Shown here piece after piece: positions 1-13,225 of a stretch of 64,000 nucleotides of DNA. Origin of the DNA: Trichodelitschia bisporula (Eukaryota; Ascomycota; Dothideomycetes; Phaeotrichales; Phaeotrichaceae); assembly GCA_010356995.1 (NCBI GenBank), contig ML996691.1, positions 39,763 to 103,762 on the forward strand, in the 5' to 3' direction. A program made the position numbers and the translations under genes. Positions within the stretch are counted from its first letter, which is position 1; every line of letters starts with the position of its first letter. The notes under the pieces are model-generated. The model searched no databases. It was not told the DNA's origin and saw only the letters and a list, made by a program, of their open reading frames with translations.

Positions 1-2440
1 GGACGCATTCTCCGGTGTGTCCTCGAGGTACATGCTAACCATGTGCCGTGCGAGCCGGCGATCACTCGCCTCGTCAATACGATCCAACACAAGATAGACC
101 AGATCGAAACGCGAGAGGAGCGTTGGGGGGAGGTCGATGTTGGCTGGGACGGGTAGGTTGGGGTTATACTTGCTGCCGATCGGGTTGGCAGAAGCGAGGA
201 TGCTGGTGCGGGCGTTGAGCGTGGTGATGATGCCTGCTTTTGCGATGGACACGGTTTGCTGCTCCATTACTTCGTGCAAAACACTGCGCGTCGATTCGGA
301 CATTTTGTCAAACTCGTCGATGCAGCAAACGCCCCCGTCGCTGAGTACCAGTGCGCCGGATTCGAGCACCAGCTGGCGCGTCTCCGGGTCGCGAGTAACG
401 TAGGCGGTCAGACCGACGGCGGACGAGCCCTTGCCAGACGTGTACACACCGCGGGGCGCGATCTTGTGCACGTACTGCAGCAGCTGCGACTTCGCGGTGG
501 AGGGGTCACCGCAGAGTAGCACGTTGATGTCGCCGCGGTACTTGGGGGACCCGCCTTTCTCGAAGCTCTTGTTCGTGCCGCCGAAGAGCTGCAGCAGGAT
601 GCCCTTCTTCACATCGTCCATCTCGTAGATACTCGGCGCGAGGGAGCGGGAGAGTAAATCGTAAACGTCTGGCCGCGCGGCCGTAGCTTTGATGCGCGCT
701 TCTTCTTCCTCGCTGATCTTGCGCACCTCGCGTACCTCCCCCGCGACCTGGTTGGCGAGTTCTTCTTCCATAGTGGACGTGTCGATGCCCATGCGCCGCT
801 TGTCGACTTTCTGGATGTGCACGCCGTCGACGTACGTCTTGAAGATGTTCTTGACCGTGCGCATCCGCGGATTCACCCTCACCGCATTGCTCTTGAATAT
901 CCCCGTGATTTCAACCCGGTCGCCTGCCTTGCACACGTCCACCAATTCGTCGTACACGCACAGGGACACCGAGTGCGGCGTCTGCCCATCCGGCACGCTA
1001 TCCGGCGTCTCCTGCAGCTTGATGACCTGCTTGTCCGAGAACGCAGAGCGGTTGTGCACGATCTGCATCGCATTCGGGCTGTTGCACCCGGGACGCGGAC
1101 ACGCCGTCGGTTCCGCAATCTTGCCGCGATCAAGATCAACAACAATGGCGTGATTGCAGACAGCGCACTTGAAGAACGCGTTCTTCATGTCCGGGATAAT
1201 CGGCGTCGTGCGAATAACTAGCCCCTTGACACTGACCAATTTGTCCATGTCGCCGGGATTCAACTCGCGCAGGTTAATCGTGTGATCCAGCCCAAACGGC
1301 CGCACCATGTATCGCTTGTCGCTGACCTCAGACACCACATCCGGCACCGCAGCCAGCGCAGGGCCAACCGCCGGTGTGTCCGGTGCATCGGAGCTGGGAA
1401 CCGGCATCGCGCTCGACTCGCGCTGCTCGCGCGCATTATGCATTGCCAAAATCCGCTGGCGCTCCTCATGCATCTTCAGCCCCGCCAGGTCAATCATAAC
1501 ATCCTTAATAACCGTGTCGACAATCGGAATAATCTCCTCCGGGAACTGCTGCAGCTGGTACCACAGCTTCATCGTCGGCGGATAGGCCTTCAAGTTCCGC
1601 ATGTCGAGATTAAGCGCTGTAACCCCAAACTCCAGCATCATGCGGAGCATATCCATATACTCCTTCTGCATGGCGGGATCATCCTCCGGCAGGACCTCCT
1701 CCGCCCTCAACTCCCCCTCCTTAATAAGCCGATACCGCCGCTGGAAGTTCCGCAGGAAATCGTTAAACGCATACGCCGTATCCGCAAGACTGATATTCGT
1801 CCCCCAAACAACCATATTATCCCGCCCGCCCAGCGCATCCGCGTCCGACGTTCCGGGGTCCATATTCGAAAACGTCGGCGCCTCGGACCCAGGCACAGGC
1901 ATCCCATCTGCACCCACCATCATCCTGCGCCTCCGCTCGGCATTCGAGCCCCAGAAGTCGGAATGGATGTCCCCGCGCGTTGTCCGGGCGCCAGAACGCG
2001 GCTCGCTCAGCGCCTCGCGCACGAACAGCGCGCTGGAACTCGATCCAGGAACCTCGGGCAGTGGAGCCGGCGTTGGCGGCGCGGAGCTATCATATCTAAT
2101 CGGCGAAGATTCTACCCTATCAGCCACGCACCACTTTCACACCACAGCACTTACCTCCATGCGCACCCGAGCGCCGCGTAGCGCGCGGTGTGGTCTCGTC
2201 CTCGTCCATCGGGAGCGGCGAACTCGTCGGCGGGGCGTCGCGCGGCGTGCCAGCGGGCGAGTCACGGAAGAAGAGCGGACTGGAGGCGGGGACGCCTTGC
2301 CGGTTTGCTGGGGCGCGGGAGGCTTCGGCGAGGAGTTGGGAGGAGGGGTCGGCGAGGGGGGAGGATTGGGCGGGTTGGTTGTTGGGGCGGCGGCGGCCGG
2401 GGGTGGAGGGGGTGCCGCGGGAGCGGTGGGGGGAGGACAT
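1..2440 (-). CDS. MCM4: DNA replication licensing factor MCM4 (C-terminus cut by window edge)
   Basis: Subunit of the hexameric MCM2-7 helicase that licenses and unwinds replication origins in the nucleus. Start ATG at 2440. Exon 1 is 2155-2440 and an intron spans 2112-2154 (GTAAGT...TAG). The frame then stays open to base 1, so the C-terminal winged-helix part lies outside. The N-terminus is a Ser/Pro-rich tail with many SP/TP sites (SSPLADPSS, ASSPLFF, TSSPLPMDEDE), typical of Mcm4. The frame then reads the OB-fold and a four-cysteine zinc finger (CAVCNHA...CPRPGC). Next comes the AAA+ core with Walker A (GDPSTAKSQ), Walker B (CCIDEFDKM) and the arginine finger (LLSRFDLVYLVLD). The phosphorylatable tail and the RFDLVYLVLD wording favour MCM4 over other MCMs. 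It is divergent from the tubulin cofactor gene at 2725. Confidence 0.93.
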
Positions 2441-2724
2441 CGTGTGTTTGTGGTGTGGAATATGGGAGTTGAAGGGTATCGTGATGGGGTGTCGTGATGG
2501 TTGTGAGTATCGTGGGGGAGTGGAGGTGGAGGAGAGGGGGGAAGTGCAAAACGCGCGCGTCGCGCCAACGCGCACCCCGGTCGCGTCTTTCAATCAAGCC
2601 CGAGTGGGACTAGCGCTTTATCACGACGGGCATGACGGAACTGCCTCCCCCACCAAGAGCGGTGCAGATATCACTACTTCTGCTTGATCGACTCCACAAA
2701 CGAATAATTCTCTCGACTGAAAAT
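2441..2724. promoter_or_regulatory. Divergent promoter MCM4 / tubulin cofactor A, with CGCG-rich boxes
   Basis: This 284 bp gap separates two divergent starts. At 2551-2575 it contains a cluster of ACGCGC/GCGCGT and CGCGCCAACGCG elements. They resemble the CGCG core recognised by fungal G1/S factors (MBF type), which often control MCM genes. The match is to the core only; the strict ACGCGT box is absent, so regulation by MBF is an inference. Confidence 0.35.
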
Positions 2725-3176
2725 ATGCCTCCCCCTTCAAAGCTCGCCATCGCCACCTCCTCGGTCCAGCGCCTCGTCAAGGAAGAGGCTAGCTACCACA
2801 AGGAGCTCGTGCAGCAAGAGGCCCGTATCGCCAAGCTCGAGAAGGGCAGCGATGATGAGAATGCTGAGTACCAGATGAAGCAGGAGGTAGAGATTCTGTC
2901 TTTCGTCTTCTATGAATGGTGCTCATCTAGACCCTTCAGCGGAAAGCGCTCGAAGAGACTCGCGCCGTCATCCCAACCGTCAAGGAGCGCATCCAAGCGG
3001 CGCTCACCGCGCTGGAGCAGCAACTGGTATGCCCAAGCCCATCCCTACATCCATCCTCCATACTCACAACCCAGGAAATCAACAAGGCCGAGGGCGCCCC
3101 CGCGGATACGGAACAGGTGGCCAAAGCCAAGGAAGTCGTAGCAGCAGCCTACACCGCCATCCGCGAAGTATCCTAG
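2725..3176 (+). CDS. Tubulin-specific chaperone A (tubulin-binding cofactor A)
   Basis: Cytosolic chaperone (Rbl2/TBCA family) that captures beta-tubulin released from folding intermediates. Three exons: 2725-2886, 2940-3026 and 3075-3176, giving 116 residues, the normal family length of about 105-120. The protein is an all-helical, coiled-coil-like chain: KLAIATSSVQRLVKEEASYH, then RKALEETRAVIPTVKERIQA, which matches the family core, and a third helix ending AAYTAIREVS. The second exon could instead begin 9 bases upstream at 2931 after a TAG acceptor, adding Thr-Leu-Gln in frame. I chose the CAG acceptor at 2939 because MKQE-RKALEET matches fungal relatives I know. It converges on the THO subunit gene with only 13 bp between stops. 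Confidence 0.88.
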
Positions 3177-3189
3177 ACCCTAGATAAAA

Positions 3190-4135
3190 CTACTCGTCCA
3201 TCTGTTCCCCCTCCTCCTCCTCCCCCTCCTCCAGCACCGAACCCTGTGACTCCGCGCCCGTATACTCCCCCATCTCCACATCCGGTGTATCCAGCTTCTC
3301 AGGCGCCGGGCTCGCCCTCGCCGACACCACGAGCGGCAACGGCCGTCCCGGCGCCAGCATAGGCACATCCGGCAACGGCGTCGCAGCATCCCCATCCCGC
3401 GGCGTGCCCACCAGACTCGGGCGCGCGCTCTCATCGTCATCGCGCCGCTCCATGCCCTCCTTCCGCTCCGCCTCCTCCTTCTCATCCCGGATAAGCTCCA
3501 GCATGCGCCGCCCATCCTCCACAATCCGCCCAAATGCCTCGCGGCGCTCAGCCCATGTACGTGCGTATTCTTGGCTCTCCTGCTCCAGCTCCGCGATCTC
3601 GGTGTTCAGTTTCTCGAGCTGTGCGGCTTGGTCTTCGCGCGGGCGCAGCATGCGGTTACTCGTGATCCGCTCCGCGAGTTCGTCGTACGTCTTCCTTAGC
3701 TGCATAGTCGTGCGCGCACCATCAAGCTGCGTACGCAGTTCCGTAGTGTTCGCGCGGATAGCATCAGCCGCCCCCGTGATACGCAGCTTCTCCTCGGCAT
3801 ATCGCTTGCGCTCCTGCTCGTTGCTCGTGCGCAGCAGCTGGATGCGGACCATTGTGCTTTCCAGGGCGGCGAAGTCAAGGAGCATTTCTTCGCGGAATTG
3901 TTCGAGGGTGGCGAGGGACTCTTGCCGTGTGGCTTGGGAAGTCTGGGTCGGTGTCTTTAGTACGGGCGAGTCCGGGGCTAGGAGGCGCTTTGCGACACGT
4001 TGGAAGGGACGCTGCTCGATGCCCATGAGGCGGTTGGTGTGGAGTTTGTCTGGTGGGTTAGTGGTGGTTGGTGCGGTAGTGGAGCGACGAACCTTCATCT
4101 TGCTGGTCGAGCAGCCGGTAGTCGTAAGTAGTCAT
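3190..4135 (-). CDS. THO complex subunit 7 family protein
   Basis: Likely THOC7/Mft1-type subunit of the THO complex, which couples nuclear transcription to mRNA export. Exon 1 is 4093-4135 and the intron 4050-4092 (GTTCGT...CCAG). Exon 2 is 3190-4049, for 300 residues. The spliced junction gives LLDQQDEDKLHTNRLMGIEQ followed by RPFQRVAKRLL, the family signature (an ERPFKRVxKRLL-like motif). The middle (about residues 55-210) is a long coiled coil rich in Glu, Arg and Leu, as expected for THOC7. The C-terminal third is acidic, ends in runs of Glu, and is probably disordered. Without the short first exon the signature would lack its start, which supports the splice. Confidence 0.85.
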
Positions 4136-4328
4136 GGTTGTGGTGTGGGGTTGGTGTGGTTGTGGGAAATGTGGTACAGTCGGGACTCGAGATGAAGGTA
4201 GCGGAGGTTGGTGTCGCGTTTGACGGGCTTGGCAAGTCTGCTTTCAACCTCACCTCCGCGTTCCACACTTTGTCACCAACAACCATCGGCGCGATAAACA
4301 CTCTCTCGATTACGGTAGACTCTAAGAT

Positions 4329-6282
<1,954 letters not shown>

Positions 6283-6576
6283 GTAGTAATGGTTTCGTAG
6301 TGCACAATATCCAAAACTATGGTGTTGAAATCGGGTGTTCGAATTTAGATGGTTAAATCGCCTTGTTTCCAACGACTTCAAAACCCGGCGTTGCACAGCC
6401 CTGCCATGCATCCCGCATGAACATCCCGCACATAGCGTGCCGCCACACCGACTCCTTGCACTGCAAGTCAAGGAGCCTCAGTCGCGCCCAGTGTACAACG
6501 GTACACCCCGCGATTCCCTGTTCTCTGCAAACTCAATTCCGACAGCAAATACCATTCTCTGCCGCCCTCGATCCTC

Positions 6577-7448
6577 ATGTCCTCCCGCGCCCGCACCCCC
6601 AGCACCTCCAGCGACTCCAAGGCGAAGAAGTGGCTGAAGCGCGGCAAGAGCGCCACAGCGCAGTCGGCGGGGGAGGCGTCGGACACCAACTCCAACGCTG
6701 CGACTCCGGGGACACCACTGCTGCCGAATCGCGACGTTGAGGCGGGACGACTGAAGAATAAGCCGAATAGGTATGTCCACCTGTCTCTCACAATGCCATC
6801 ACTAACGGGGTAGACCAAACTTGCAACGCGTGAGTGCTGCGAAAAGCTTCCACACTGCCAGTGCATCGGATCGCGGTGCGAGCCGGACGGCTGCACTGAA
6901 GAGGCGGCTGAGCTGATAATGGACAGAACGCAGTTATGCCGCCGTTTAGCTTCTGGACGTTGGGGTGCATTTATGGCGCGACCAGTGTTGCTCTTGGAGC
7001 GTTCGGTGCACATGGACTCAAGCGTCGGATTACCGATCCGCAGAAGATTGCGAATTGGGGGACTGCGGCGCATTACCAGGTGCGCGAAGCCTCTCACCTT
7101 CCCCCTTCTACACCCATCGCCTTTCTGTAGCCTGCTGCTCGCCTGCCAGCTGCTGATCCGCTCTCCTGCTCGTCCCTTACCCGCCCTTTGCTCCCTCGCT
7201 GACCCTCGCGTACTTAGATGCTCCACTCCGGCATGCTCCTCCTGACCGCAAGCGTAGCACCCAAAAACACAATCGCCGCCTCTCTCTTCGCAGCCGGCAT
7301 GCTCGGCTTCAGCGGTAGCATCTACCTGCTCGTACTCGACCCGCAGCGCTTCAAGTGGCTCGGGCCCGTGACGCCGCTGGGCGGGCTGTGTCTAATTGGG
7401 GGATGGGTGGCGCTGGCGTTTGGGAAGCGGATTCCGTTGAGGATGTAG
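6577..7448 (+). CDS. DUF423 / TMEM256-type small membrane protein with N-terminal extension
   Basis: Four exons: 6577-6770, 6814-6829, 6927-7079 and 7218-7448, giving 197 residues in an unbroken frame. The DUF423 core starts at internal Met 6936: MPPFSFWTLGCIYGATSVAL, then GAFGAHGLKRRITDPQKIAN-WGTAAHYQ. Three further hydrophobic helices follow (MLHSGMLLLTASVAPKN, FAAGMLGFSGSIYLLVL, LGGLCLIGGWVALAFG). Function of the family is unknown. The extension of about 72 residues is Ser/Thr/Lys rich and low in complexity, and is linked by a 16-base exon (PNLQR). Because most family members begin near the internal Met, the extension may be partly 5' UTR. The GAFGAHGL motif makes the family call firm. Confidence 0.8.
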
Positions 7449-8297
7449 CGCTGTGATGCGCGAATGAGTAGGTTGAGCAATTCTACTTCTTGAGTTAAGA
7501 GAGTGTGGCTGTGCGGGTGTGGCGGTGCTGTGATGTGAGGCGTGATGGGTGGACGACTTCACTTCTAGGCCGATATCAGCATCTGTTGATTGCCCGCTTT
7601 GGTCCGCGCTCTGTGGTCAAGTCTTTAGTCCTATCTGCTCTGTGCACATTGACCGTCTAGACTAAACATAGGCCGTCATCGTATCGCCGGCGGAGCCCAT
7701 TCTCCGCGCGCAGATTGCCCGTTCGAGCATATTATGGCCAACGTCGCCAACGGTGCCAATGGCTGGACAATGCACACTATTCTAGGCATCATGTTATCTA
7801 GGCAAGATACTCGGTATCTCGGTAGAGGCTCTAGATATCCGATAAACAGGTCCCCTCGAGTATCCGCATCGATCCCGCACCCCTACACTCACCTCCATAG
7901 ATCACGACCCATCCGAACTAAATACCGACAAACAGCTCATCCGTATATTTCGCAGCAATCAAGTCTGGGTAATCCCACAGGTACACTCCCATCCACTCCG
8001 CCCATGAAACGACCCCCCGAACCCCAGCGTCGCAAACGCACTCTCGAATAGATTACCTCGCCCAGCCCTGATTACCCGCATAATCCGTCCTACACCCAGC
8101 TATCAGGCAATATACCCGCGCCTGCATCCCAAATTGCGCACTCAAACGGATAGCCAGGTACCATTGGCGTAAAAGCGCAGGCGCCGGGCGCGGCACGCAG
8201 GCACGCAGTGCCTTTCATGCCGCCGCCACCCGTCCCCGTCCTCAACTATCACCATCCTTTGGCGTTGTAGGTGGTATCACTGTCCTTCACCGTCACC
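7449..8297. other. Intergenic, no gene recognised
   Basis: About 850 bp between the DUF423 gene and the M13 peptidase gene. Open frames here are short and have no recognisable protein character. It presumably holds the upstream region of the peptidase gene; the start at 8298 has a strong CACCATGG context. Confidence 0.5.
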
Positions 8298-10876
8298 ATG
8301 GCGCCGCATCCCTACGCCCCCGTCACCGCAGAGGCCGACCTCCTCATTCCCATGGACGAGAAGTTCGAGCCCCTCGAGGAGCGCCCCCGCTGGAGCCGCA
8401 AGGTCGCCGGAGTCTTTGGCGTTGCCACCCTCGCGTTAATCGGCTTCTGCGCCGTGGCTGGAGGTACGTTTACGCCTAGCAGAGTAGCGAGTAAGGCTAA
8501 CCGCCCCAGCACGCATGAAAAACTGCGCGCACCATCCCACGCCGACCAAGTTCGCCCGCGTCGTGGAGGACATCGGCACCGCCCCGCCAGCCCCGCACTC
8601 GTCCGTCCGCCGGTTTGCAGACGCGAATGCTACGTGTACCACTGCGACCTGCCTCGCCTGGGCCGCGGGCATGAAAGCCAACCTCGCGCCGAACTACACC
8701 GCCATCGACCCGTGCACCAACTTCGACGACTACGTGTGCGGCGGGTGGCGCGCGTCGCACGACTACCGCGCGTCGCAGAGCAGCGTGTCCGTCGGCAGCG
8801 TCATGGACGACGTGAGCCGCGACCTGCTGCACGCCATTCTCGAGGCGCCGTATGCGGAGAACGCGACGTTTGCCGGTGCGGCCAGGGCGGTGGATAAGGA
8901 GAACTTTGCCAAGATGCAGACTGCGTACAAGACGTGCTTGGATGAGGATAGGATTAGGGCGGCGGGGGTGGAGCCGTTGAGGAAGATTCTGGCGGAGTTT
9001 GACGCGGTGTTTCCGCTTGAGAAGCCGAAGGATGCTGGGGCGGATGAGTTGACGCAGACGCATATCTGGCTAATGCGCAATGGCGTTGGCGGCTTTGTGA
9101 GTGCTGAGCCTGAAGTAAGTCCCCCATTTTCCCCGCTGATGCTGTGTCTAAGATACGTGCGCGTGCGAAGGCGGATGATAAGAGTCCGGATGAGAATGTG
9201 ATTTTTGTGGGTGGGGGAGATGTTGGGCTGCCGAGTAAGGAGTACTACGATAAGAAGGCTGTGGTGGCGAATTACACCCGCACAATGGCGCAGATGGCGA
9301 CGATTATCAAGACCGGCGTGCCGATTACGAATGAGACGATTACGAAGCCGGTCGACCAGGCCCTGCTCGACGAAGCGGCCAAGATCGTCGAGCTCGAGGC
9401 ACGCATCGCACGCGCATCGCCGGATCGGGACACGGTCGGCAAAGTCACAGTAAGTCCTCTCCCCCGTCGCGCCCGCCACCGCCGCTGACAAGCAGTACTA
9501 CTACAACCCGTCCACGCCCGAAGCCATCGAAAAACTCGTCCCAGAGATCCACCTACGCACCTACCTCGCCGCCAACCTGCCCGCCAACTACACCGTGAAG
9601 CGGGTGATTCTCAGCGACCCGTGGTACTTCGGCAACCTCTCCTCTATCCTAACCAGTACGCCGCGGCCGGTCCTCCACGCCTATTTCCGTTCCCGCCTGG
9701 TGAGTTCCTGGGCTGGGCGCCTGCATAAGGATTTCAGGTACCCGGCGAAGGCGTTTGGGAATGCGCTCGCGGGGCGCAATCCGGATGCTGAGGCTGAGCG
9801 CTGGCGTACGTGTCTCAGCGAGGTGGACGGCACGCTCGGGTGGCTGCTTTCCGCCGCCTACGTCGAGCGGGCATTTTCCCCAGAGGCCAAGGAGCTGGGC
9901 GATCGGATTGTGCGGGATATTAAGAATATCTTCTCCGAGCGGCTGAAGGGGTTCGATTGGATGAGCGACGCGGTCAAAACGGCGGCGGCGAAGAAGGTGG
10001 TCAATATTATCCAGAAGGTTGGGTATCCGACTGCTAGCCCGAATGTCATGGATCCGGAGGATCTGCGGAAGTGGTATGCGAAGCTGGAGGTTGGCGAAAG
10101 CTACTTCGAGAATGGGCGCGCGTATGGCAATTTCGGCCGTGAGAAGGCGTGGGCCGACTTTTTGAAGCCGGTGGATCGGAATCGTTGGGGCATGGTGGGT
10201 ACCCTCGCCCCCCTACTGTCTCTCCTGACTAACGTGCCGCCAGACTGCCCCGACCGTCAACGCCTACTACTCTCCCTCCGGCAACGAAATCGTCTTCCCA
10301 GCCGGCATAATGCAGCTCCCCGTCTTCGGCGTCGACCTGCCGGAATACGTCTCCTACGGCGCGTTCGGCAGCGTCGCGGGCCACGAACTGACGCACGGGT
10401 TCGACAACGACGGGAGCCACTACGATGAAACCGGGAAGTATGCGGAGTGGTGGGATAACACCACGCTGGCGAACTTCGACGCCCGCACGCAGTGCTTCGT
10501 GGACCAGTACTCGAAGTTCACGATCCCGGGGCTGGACGGCGAGCCGCTGCATATCAACGGCCGCCTCACATTAGGCGAAAACATCGCCGACGCTGGCGGG
10601 CTGACGGCTAGCTACAGTGCGTGGAAGAAGAGGGATGCGGCGAAGGCGGATTTACTGATTCCCGGGTTGGAGAAGTGGTCCAAGGAGCAGCTTTTCTTTG
10701 TGAGTTATGCGAATTGGTGGTGTGGGAAGGTGAGGCCGGCGCAGGCGGTGAATTATGTGTATACGGATGCGCATAGTCCGGCGGATAAGCGAATTTTGGG
10801 GACGATGGCGAATTCGAAGGGGTTTAGGGAGGCGTTTAATTGCCCGACGAAGCAGCCTACTTGTGAATTGTGGTAG
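8298..10876 (+). CDS. M13 family metalloendopeptidase (neprilysin/endothelin-converting enzyme type)
   Basis: Type II membrane zinc peptidase that cleaves peptides outside the cytosol. Exons: 8298-8463, 8510-9114, 9171-9449, 9496-10194 and 10244-10876, giving 793 residues. A short cytosolic tail is followed by one membrane segment (about residues 36-55, GVFGVATLALIGFCAVAG), then a Cys-rich lumenal domain (CTTATCLAW, DPCTNFDDYVCGGW). The NAYYSPSGNEIVFPAGI motif precedes the zinc site HELTHGFD (His630, Glu631, His634) and the third ligand Glu695 in GENIADAGG, with Asp699. The chain ends CELW, the conserved family C-terminus. The third exon could begin 18 bases earlier at 9153 in the same phase. 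An upstream in-frame Met at 8271 is possible but has a weaker context. Confidence 0.94.
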
Positions 10877-11272
10877 GGGGTGGTGGAAGTGAGGGAGGCG
10901 AAGAGAAGGGGTAGAGTGGTGAAGTAGAATTCCTAGCAGTATTCCTCGATTGATGTGTCTGAGTTCTCGTATTCTTAATATGCTGTCCAGCCCCGGACCG
11001 GTCGTATATGATCTCGGCCCGTGCGGTCGCCCGGCCTCGTAGCGATATTGCCCAGCCGAGCAGAGTGGTCACTGCCGGAATACGGACGTCTCCTAGCGAG
11101 CCGACGCGGGATCTAGGGCTGGCACTTTGGATCTATGAACCGACACGCATCCCGGATTGCGGTTCGGCCGTACTGGCGGCGCATCTACTCCGCTCATATT
11201 CCAGTGAGTCCCATCGCGCGCGCGATGTAATCGTGGTCATATGCATCCTCGACTTTCCCATCGCTCGTCGCG

Positions 11273-13065
11273 ATGCCCTCATGTACCGTCTTCCTCACGC
11301 TATCGCTTTTCCTACAGCTAGTAATTGCCCTAAAGCGAGAAGCTAAAGCCGTACTCTCTGTCCATCTCTGCCTCGCTCCCGAGCTAACAGCTTAGTACCT
11401 CCCTAATTCACCCCCGGAATCAGCTTGGTCCACCCTCTCCACCTCCCTCACCAACCCCCTAATCACCACCACCCTCCCCTTCGCCCCTTGCCATGCTCCT
11501 AATCCAGACCAGCCCACCTGCATCGCCGCAGCTCGAACATCAACCTACGACCACCCCGCCCTCATCCGCTCAGACTGGTGGACAGGCTGGACCTGTCCCA
11601 CCACTTACTCCCCTATCACAAACTGCACCCTCGGCGCCTACCCCTCCCGCGTCGTTCGCGCAACCTCCGAAGCAGACATCATCGCCGCCCTCCGCTTCGC
11701 CACAAAATGGCGCGTACGCATCGCAATCAAAAACACAGGCCACGACTTCCTCGGCCGCAACATCGGCTACGAATCTCTAAGCATCTGGACCCACCACCTC
11801 CGCGGCATATCCTTCTCCGCCAACTGGACTCCCCCCTCCGCACCGCCGGACTGGCCTCCGGAAAGCGTAGTCCACGTCTCAGCCGGCGAACCCTGGCGCG
11901 CCGTGTCCCGCGCTGCGTATGCCGCCGGTAAACTCGTCGTCGGAGGCGCGAATCCGGATGTTGGTGCGGCGGGGGGGTGGATTTTGGGGGGTGGGCATAG
12001 TCCGCTGAGTACGGCGTTTGGGCTGGGGGTTGATCAGGTGCGTGCTATGAGGGTGGTTCTGCCTAACGGCACGGCCGTAACCGCGTCTCCGTTTAGCTGT
12101 CCCGATGTGTTTTGGGCGCTGCGCGGGGGCGGGGGCGGCACGTTCGGCGTGCTCACGCAGGTGACGTACCGCACGCACGACCCTGGGTCCCTACATGCCG
12201 TGCGGCTGGTGGCGACGCCGGGCGAGGGTGATTTTGTAGCCGCGATGGCATGGGTGCTTGGGTTAGCTGGGGAATGGGCGGAGAAGGGAGTGGGGGGGTA
12301 TCCGATCCTGCACGCGGGGCGGTATGAGGGGGTTTTTATCGCGCCGGGCGTGGAGAGGGGTGTGTTGGACTCCCTATTTGCGGAGGTGGTGGCGGGGTTG
12401 AGGGAGAGGGGTGTGCTGGCCAGTGTGACTCCGTTTGATAGTGGCATTGTGAGCTGGATGCTCGGCAACTCCGCCATTCCACACGCGGGGACTGGTTTAA
12501 AGACAGGGACGGGGGTTATGGGCTCGCGGTTACTGAGTCGGGAGGCGTTGGCGGATGAAGAGCGTGTAGCGGAGGTGCTGAGGCGGGCGTTTGAGGGGGG
12601 GTATATTGTTGAACCGTTCGTTGTAGCGGGGGGCGCGGTGGGGAAGACCGGGGCGGAAGAGATGGGAATTAATCCGGATTGGAGGGGCGCGGTTATGCAT
12701 CTTACGCTGCTGGATGGGGGGAGTGATGCGTACAACCAGACGGGGAAAGTGGTGGAGGCGTATGCGCGAATGCAGGATGATATGGTCCCGTTGCTGGAGA
12801 GGTTGGGGGGGAATAAGGGGGCGTATGTTAATGAGGTGAGTTGGACCTACGGGTGGGATAAGGAGGAGGCTGATGGGGACAGGCATCGTACCGCGAGCCG
12901 GACTGGCAGGAGACCTTCTGGGGCGCGAATTATCCGCGCTTGCTGGAGATCAAGCGCGCGTTGGATCCGAATAACACGCTGTGGTGTTATCCGTGTGTGG
13001 GGTCGGAGGCGCTGGTACTGGAGCCGGATGGGAAGTTGTATTACCCGGAGGAGAGGGAAGGATAG
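11273..13065 (+). CDS. FAD-linked oxidoreductase, berberine bridge enzyme type, secreted
   Basis: Three exons: 11273-11350 (signal peptide MPSCTVFLTLSLFLQLVIA), 11396-12835 and 12883-13065, giving 566 residues, the usual length. The second exon carries the PCMH-type FAD-binding fold: ATSEADIIAALRFA, then NTGHDFLGR, whose His is the expected 8-alpha flavin attachment residue, GGANPDVGAAGGWILGGGHS and the substrate domain. The GGHS loop has Ser where bicovalent plant enzymes have Cys (GGHCP). Flavin is therefore probably attached through His only. The last exon gives EPDWQETFWGANYPRLLEIK and the family ending DPNNTLWCYPCVGSEAL. The first exon is the least certain part; an alternative donor at 11320 would keep the frame. 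Substrate unknown; such fungal enzymes often oxidise sugars or secondary metabolites. Confidence 0.85.
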
Positions 13066-13225
13066 AGGCAGACTCAGATATGAAGGCGTAGAGGCTGGAT
13101 GGCAGATTAGCAGCACGAGGCAGTATTCACACCCACTGCCAACGACGGCGCTGAAACAAGGCGTATATATCCCTTCGCCTTCCGCTAGCCAACCCGCCAC
13201 CCAATGCCCCAGAAGAGATATGGTA

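Noticed and set aside
1-2200. Several long plus-strand frames opposite MCM4
   Set aside because: They are antisense shadows of the MCM4 coding strand in GC-rich DNA; the minus strand encodes a complete set of MCM motifs.
7734-8051. 105-codon plus frame before the M13 gene
   Set aside because: No domain, signal or splice context; composition like flanking non-coding DNA.
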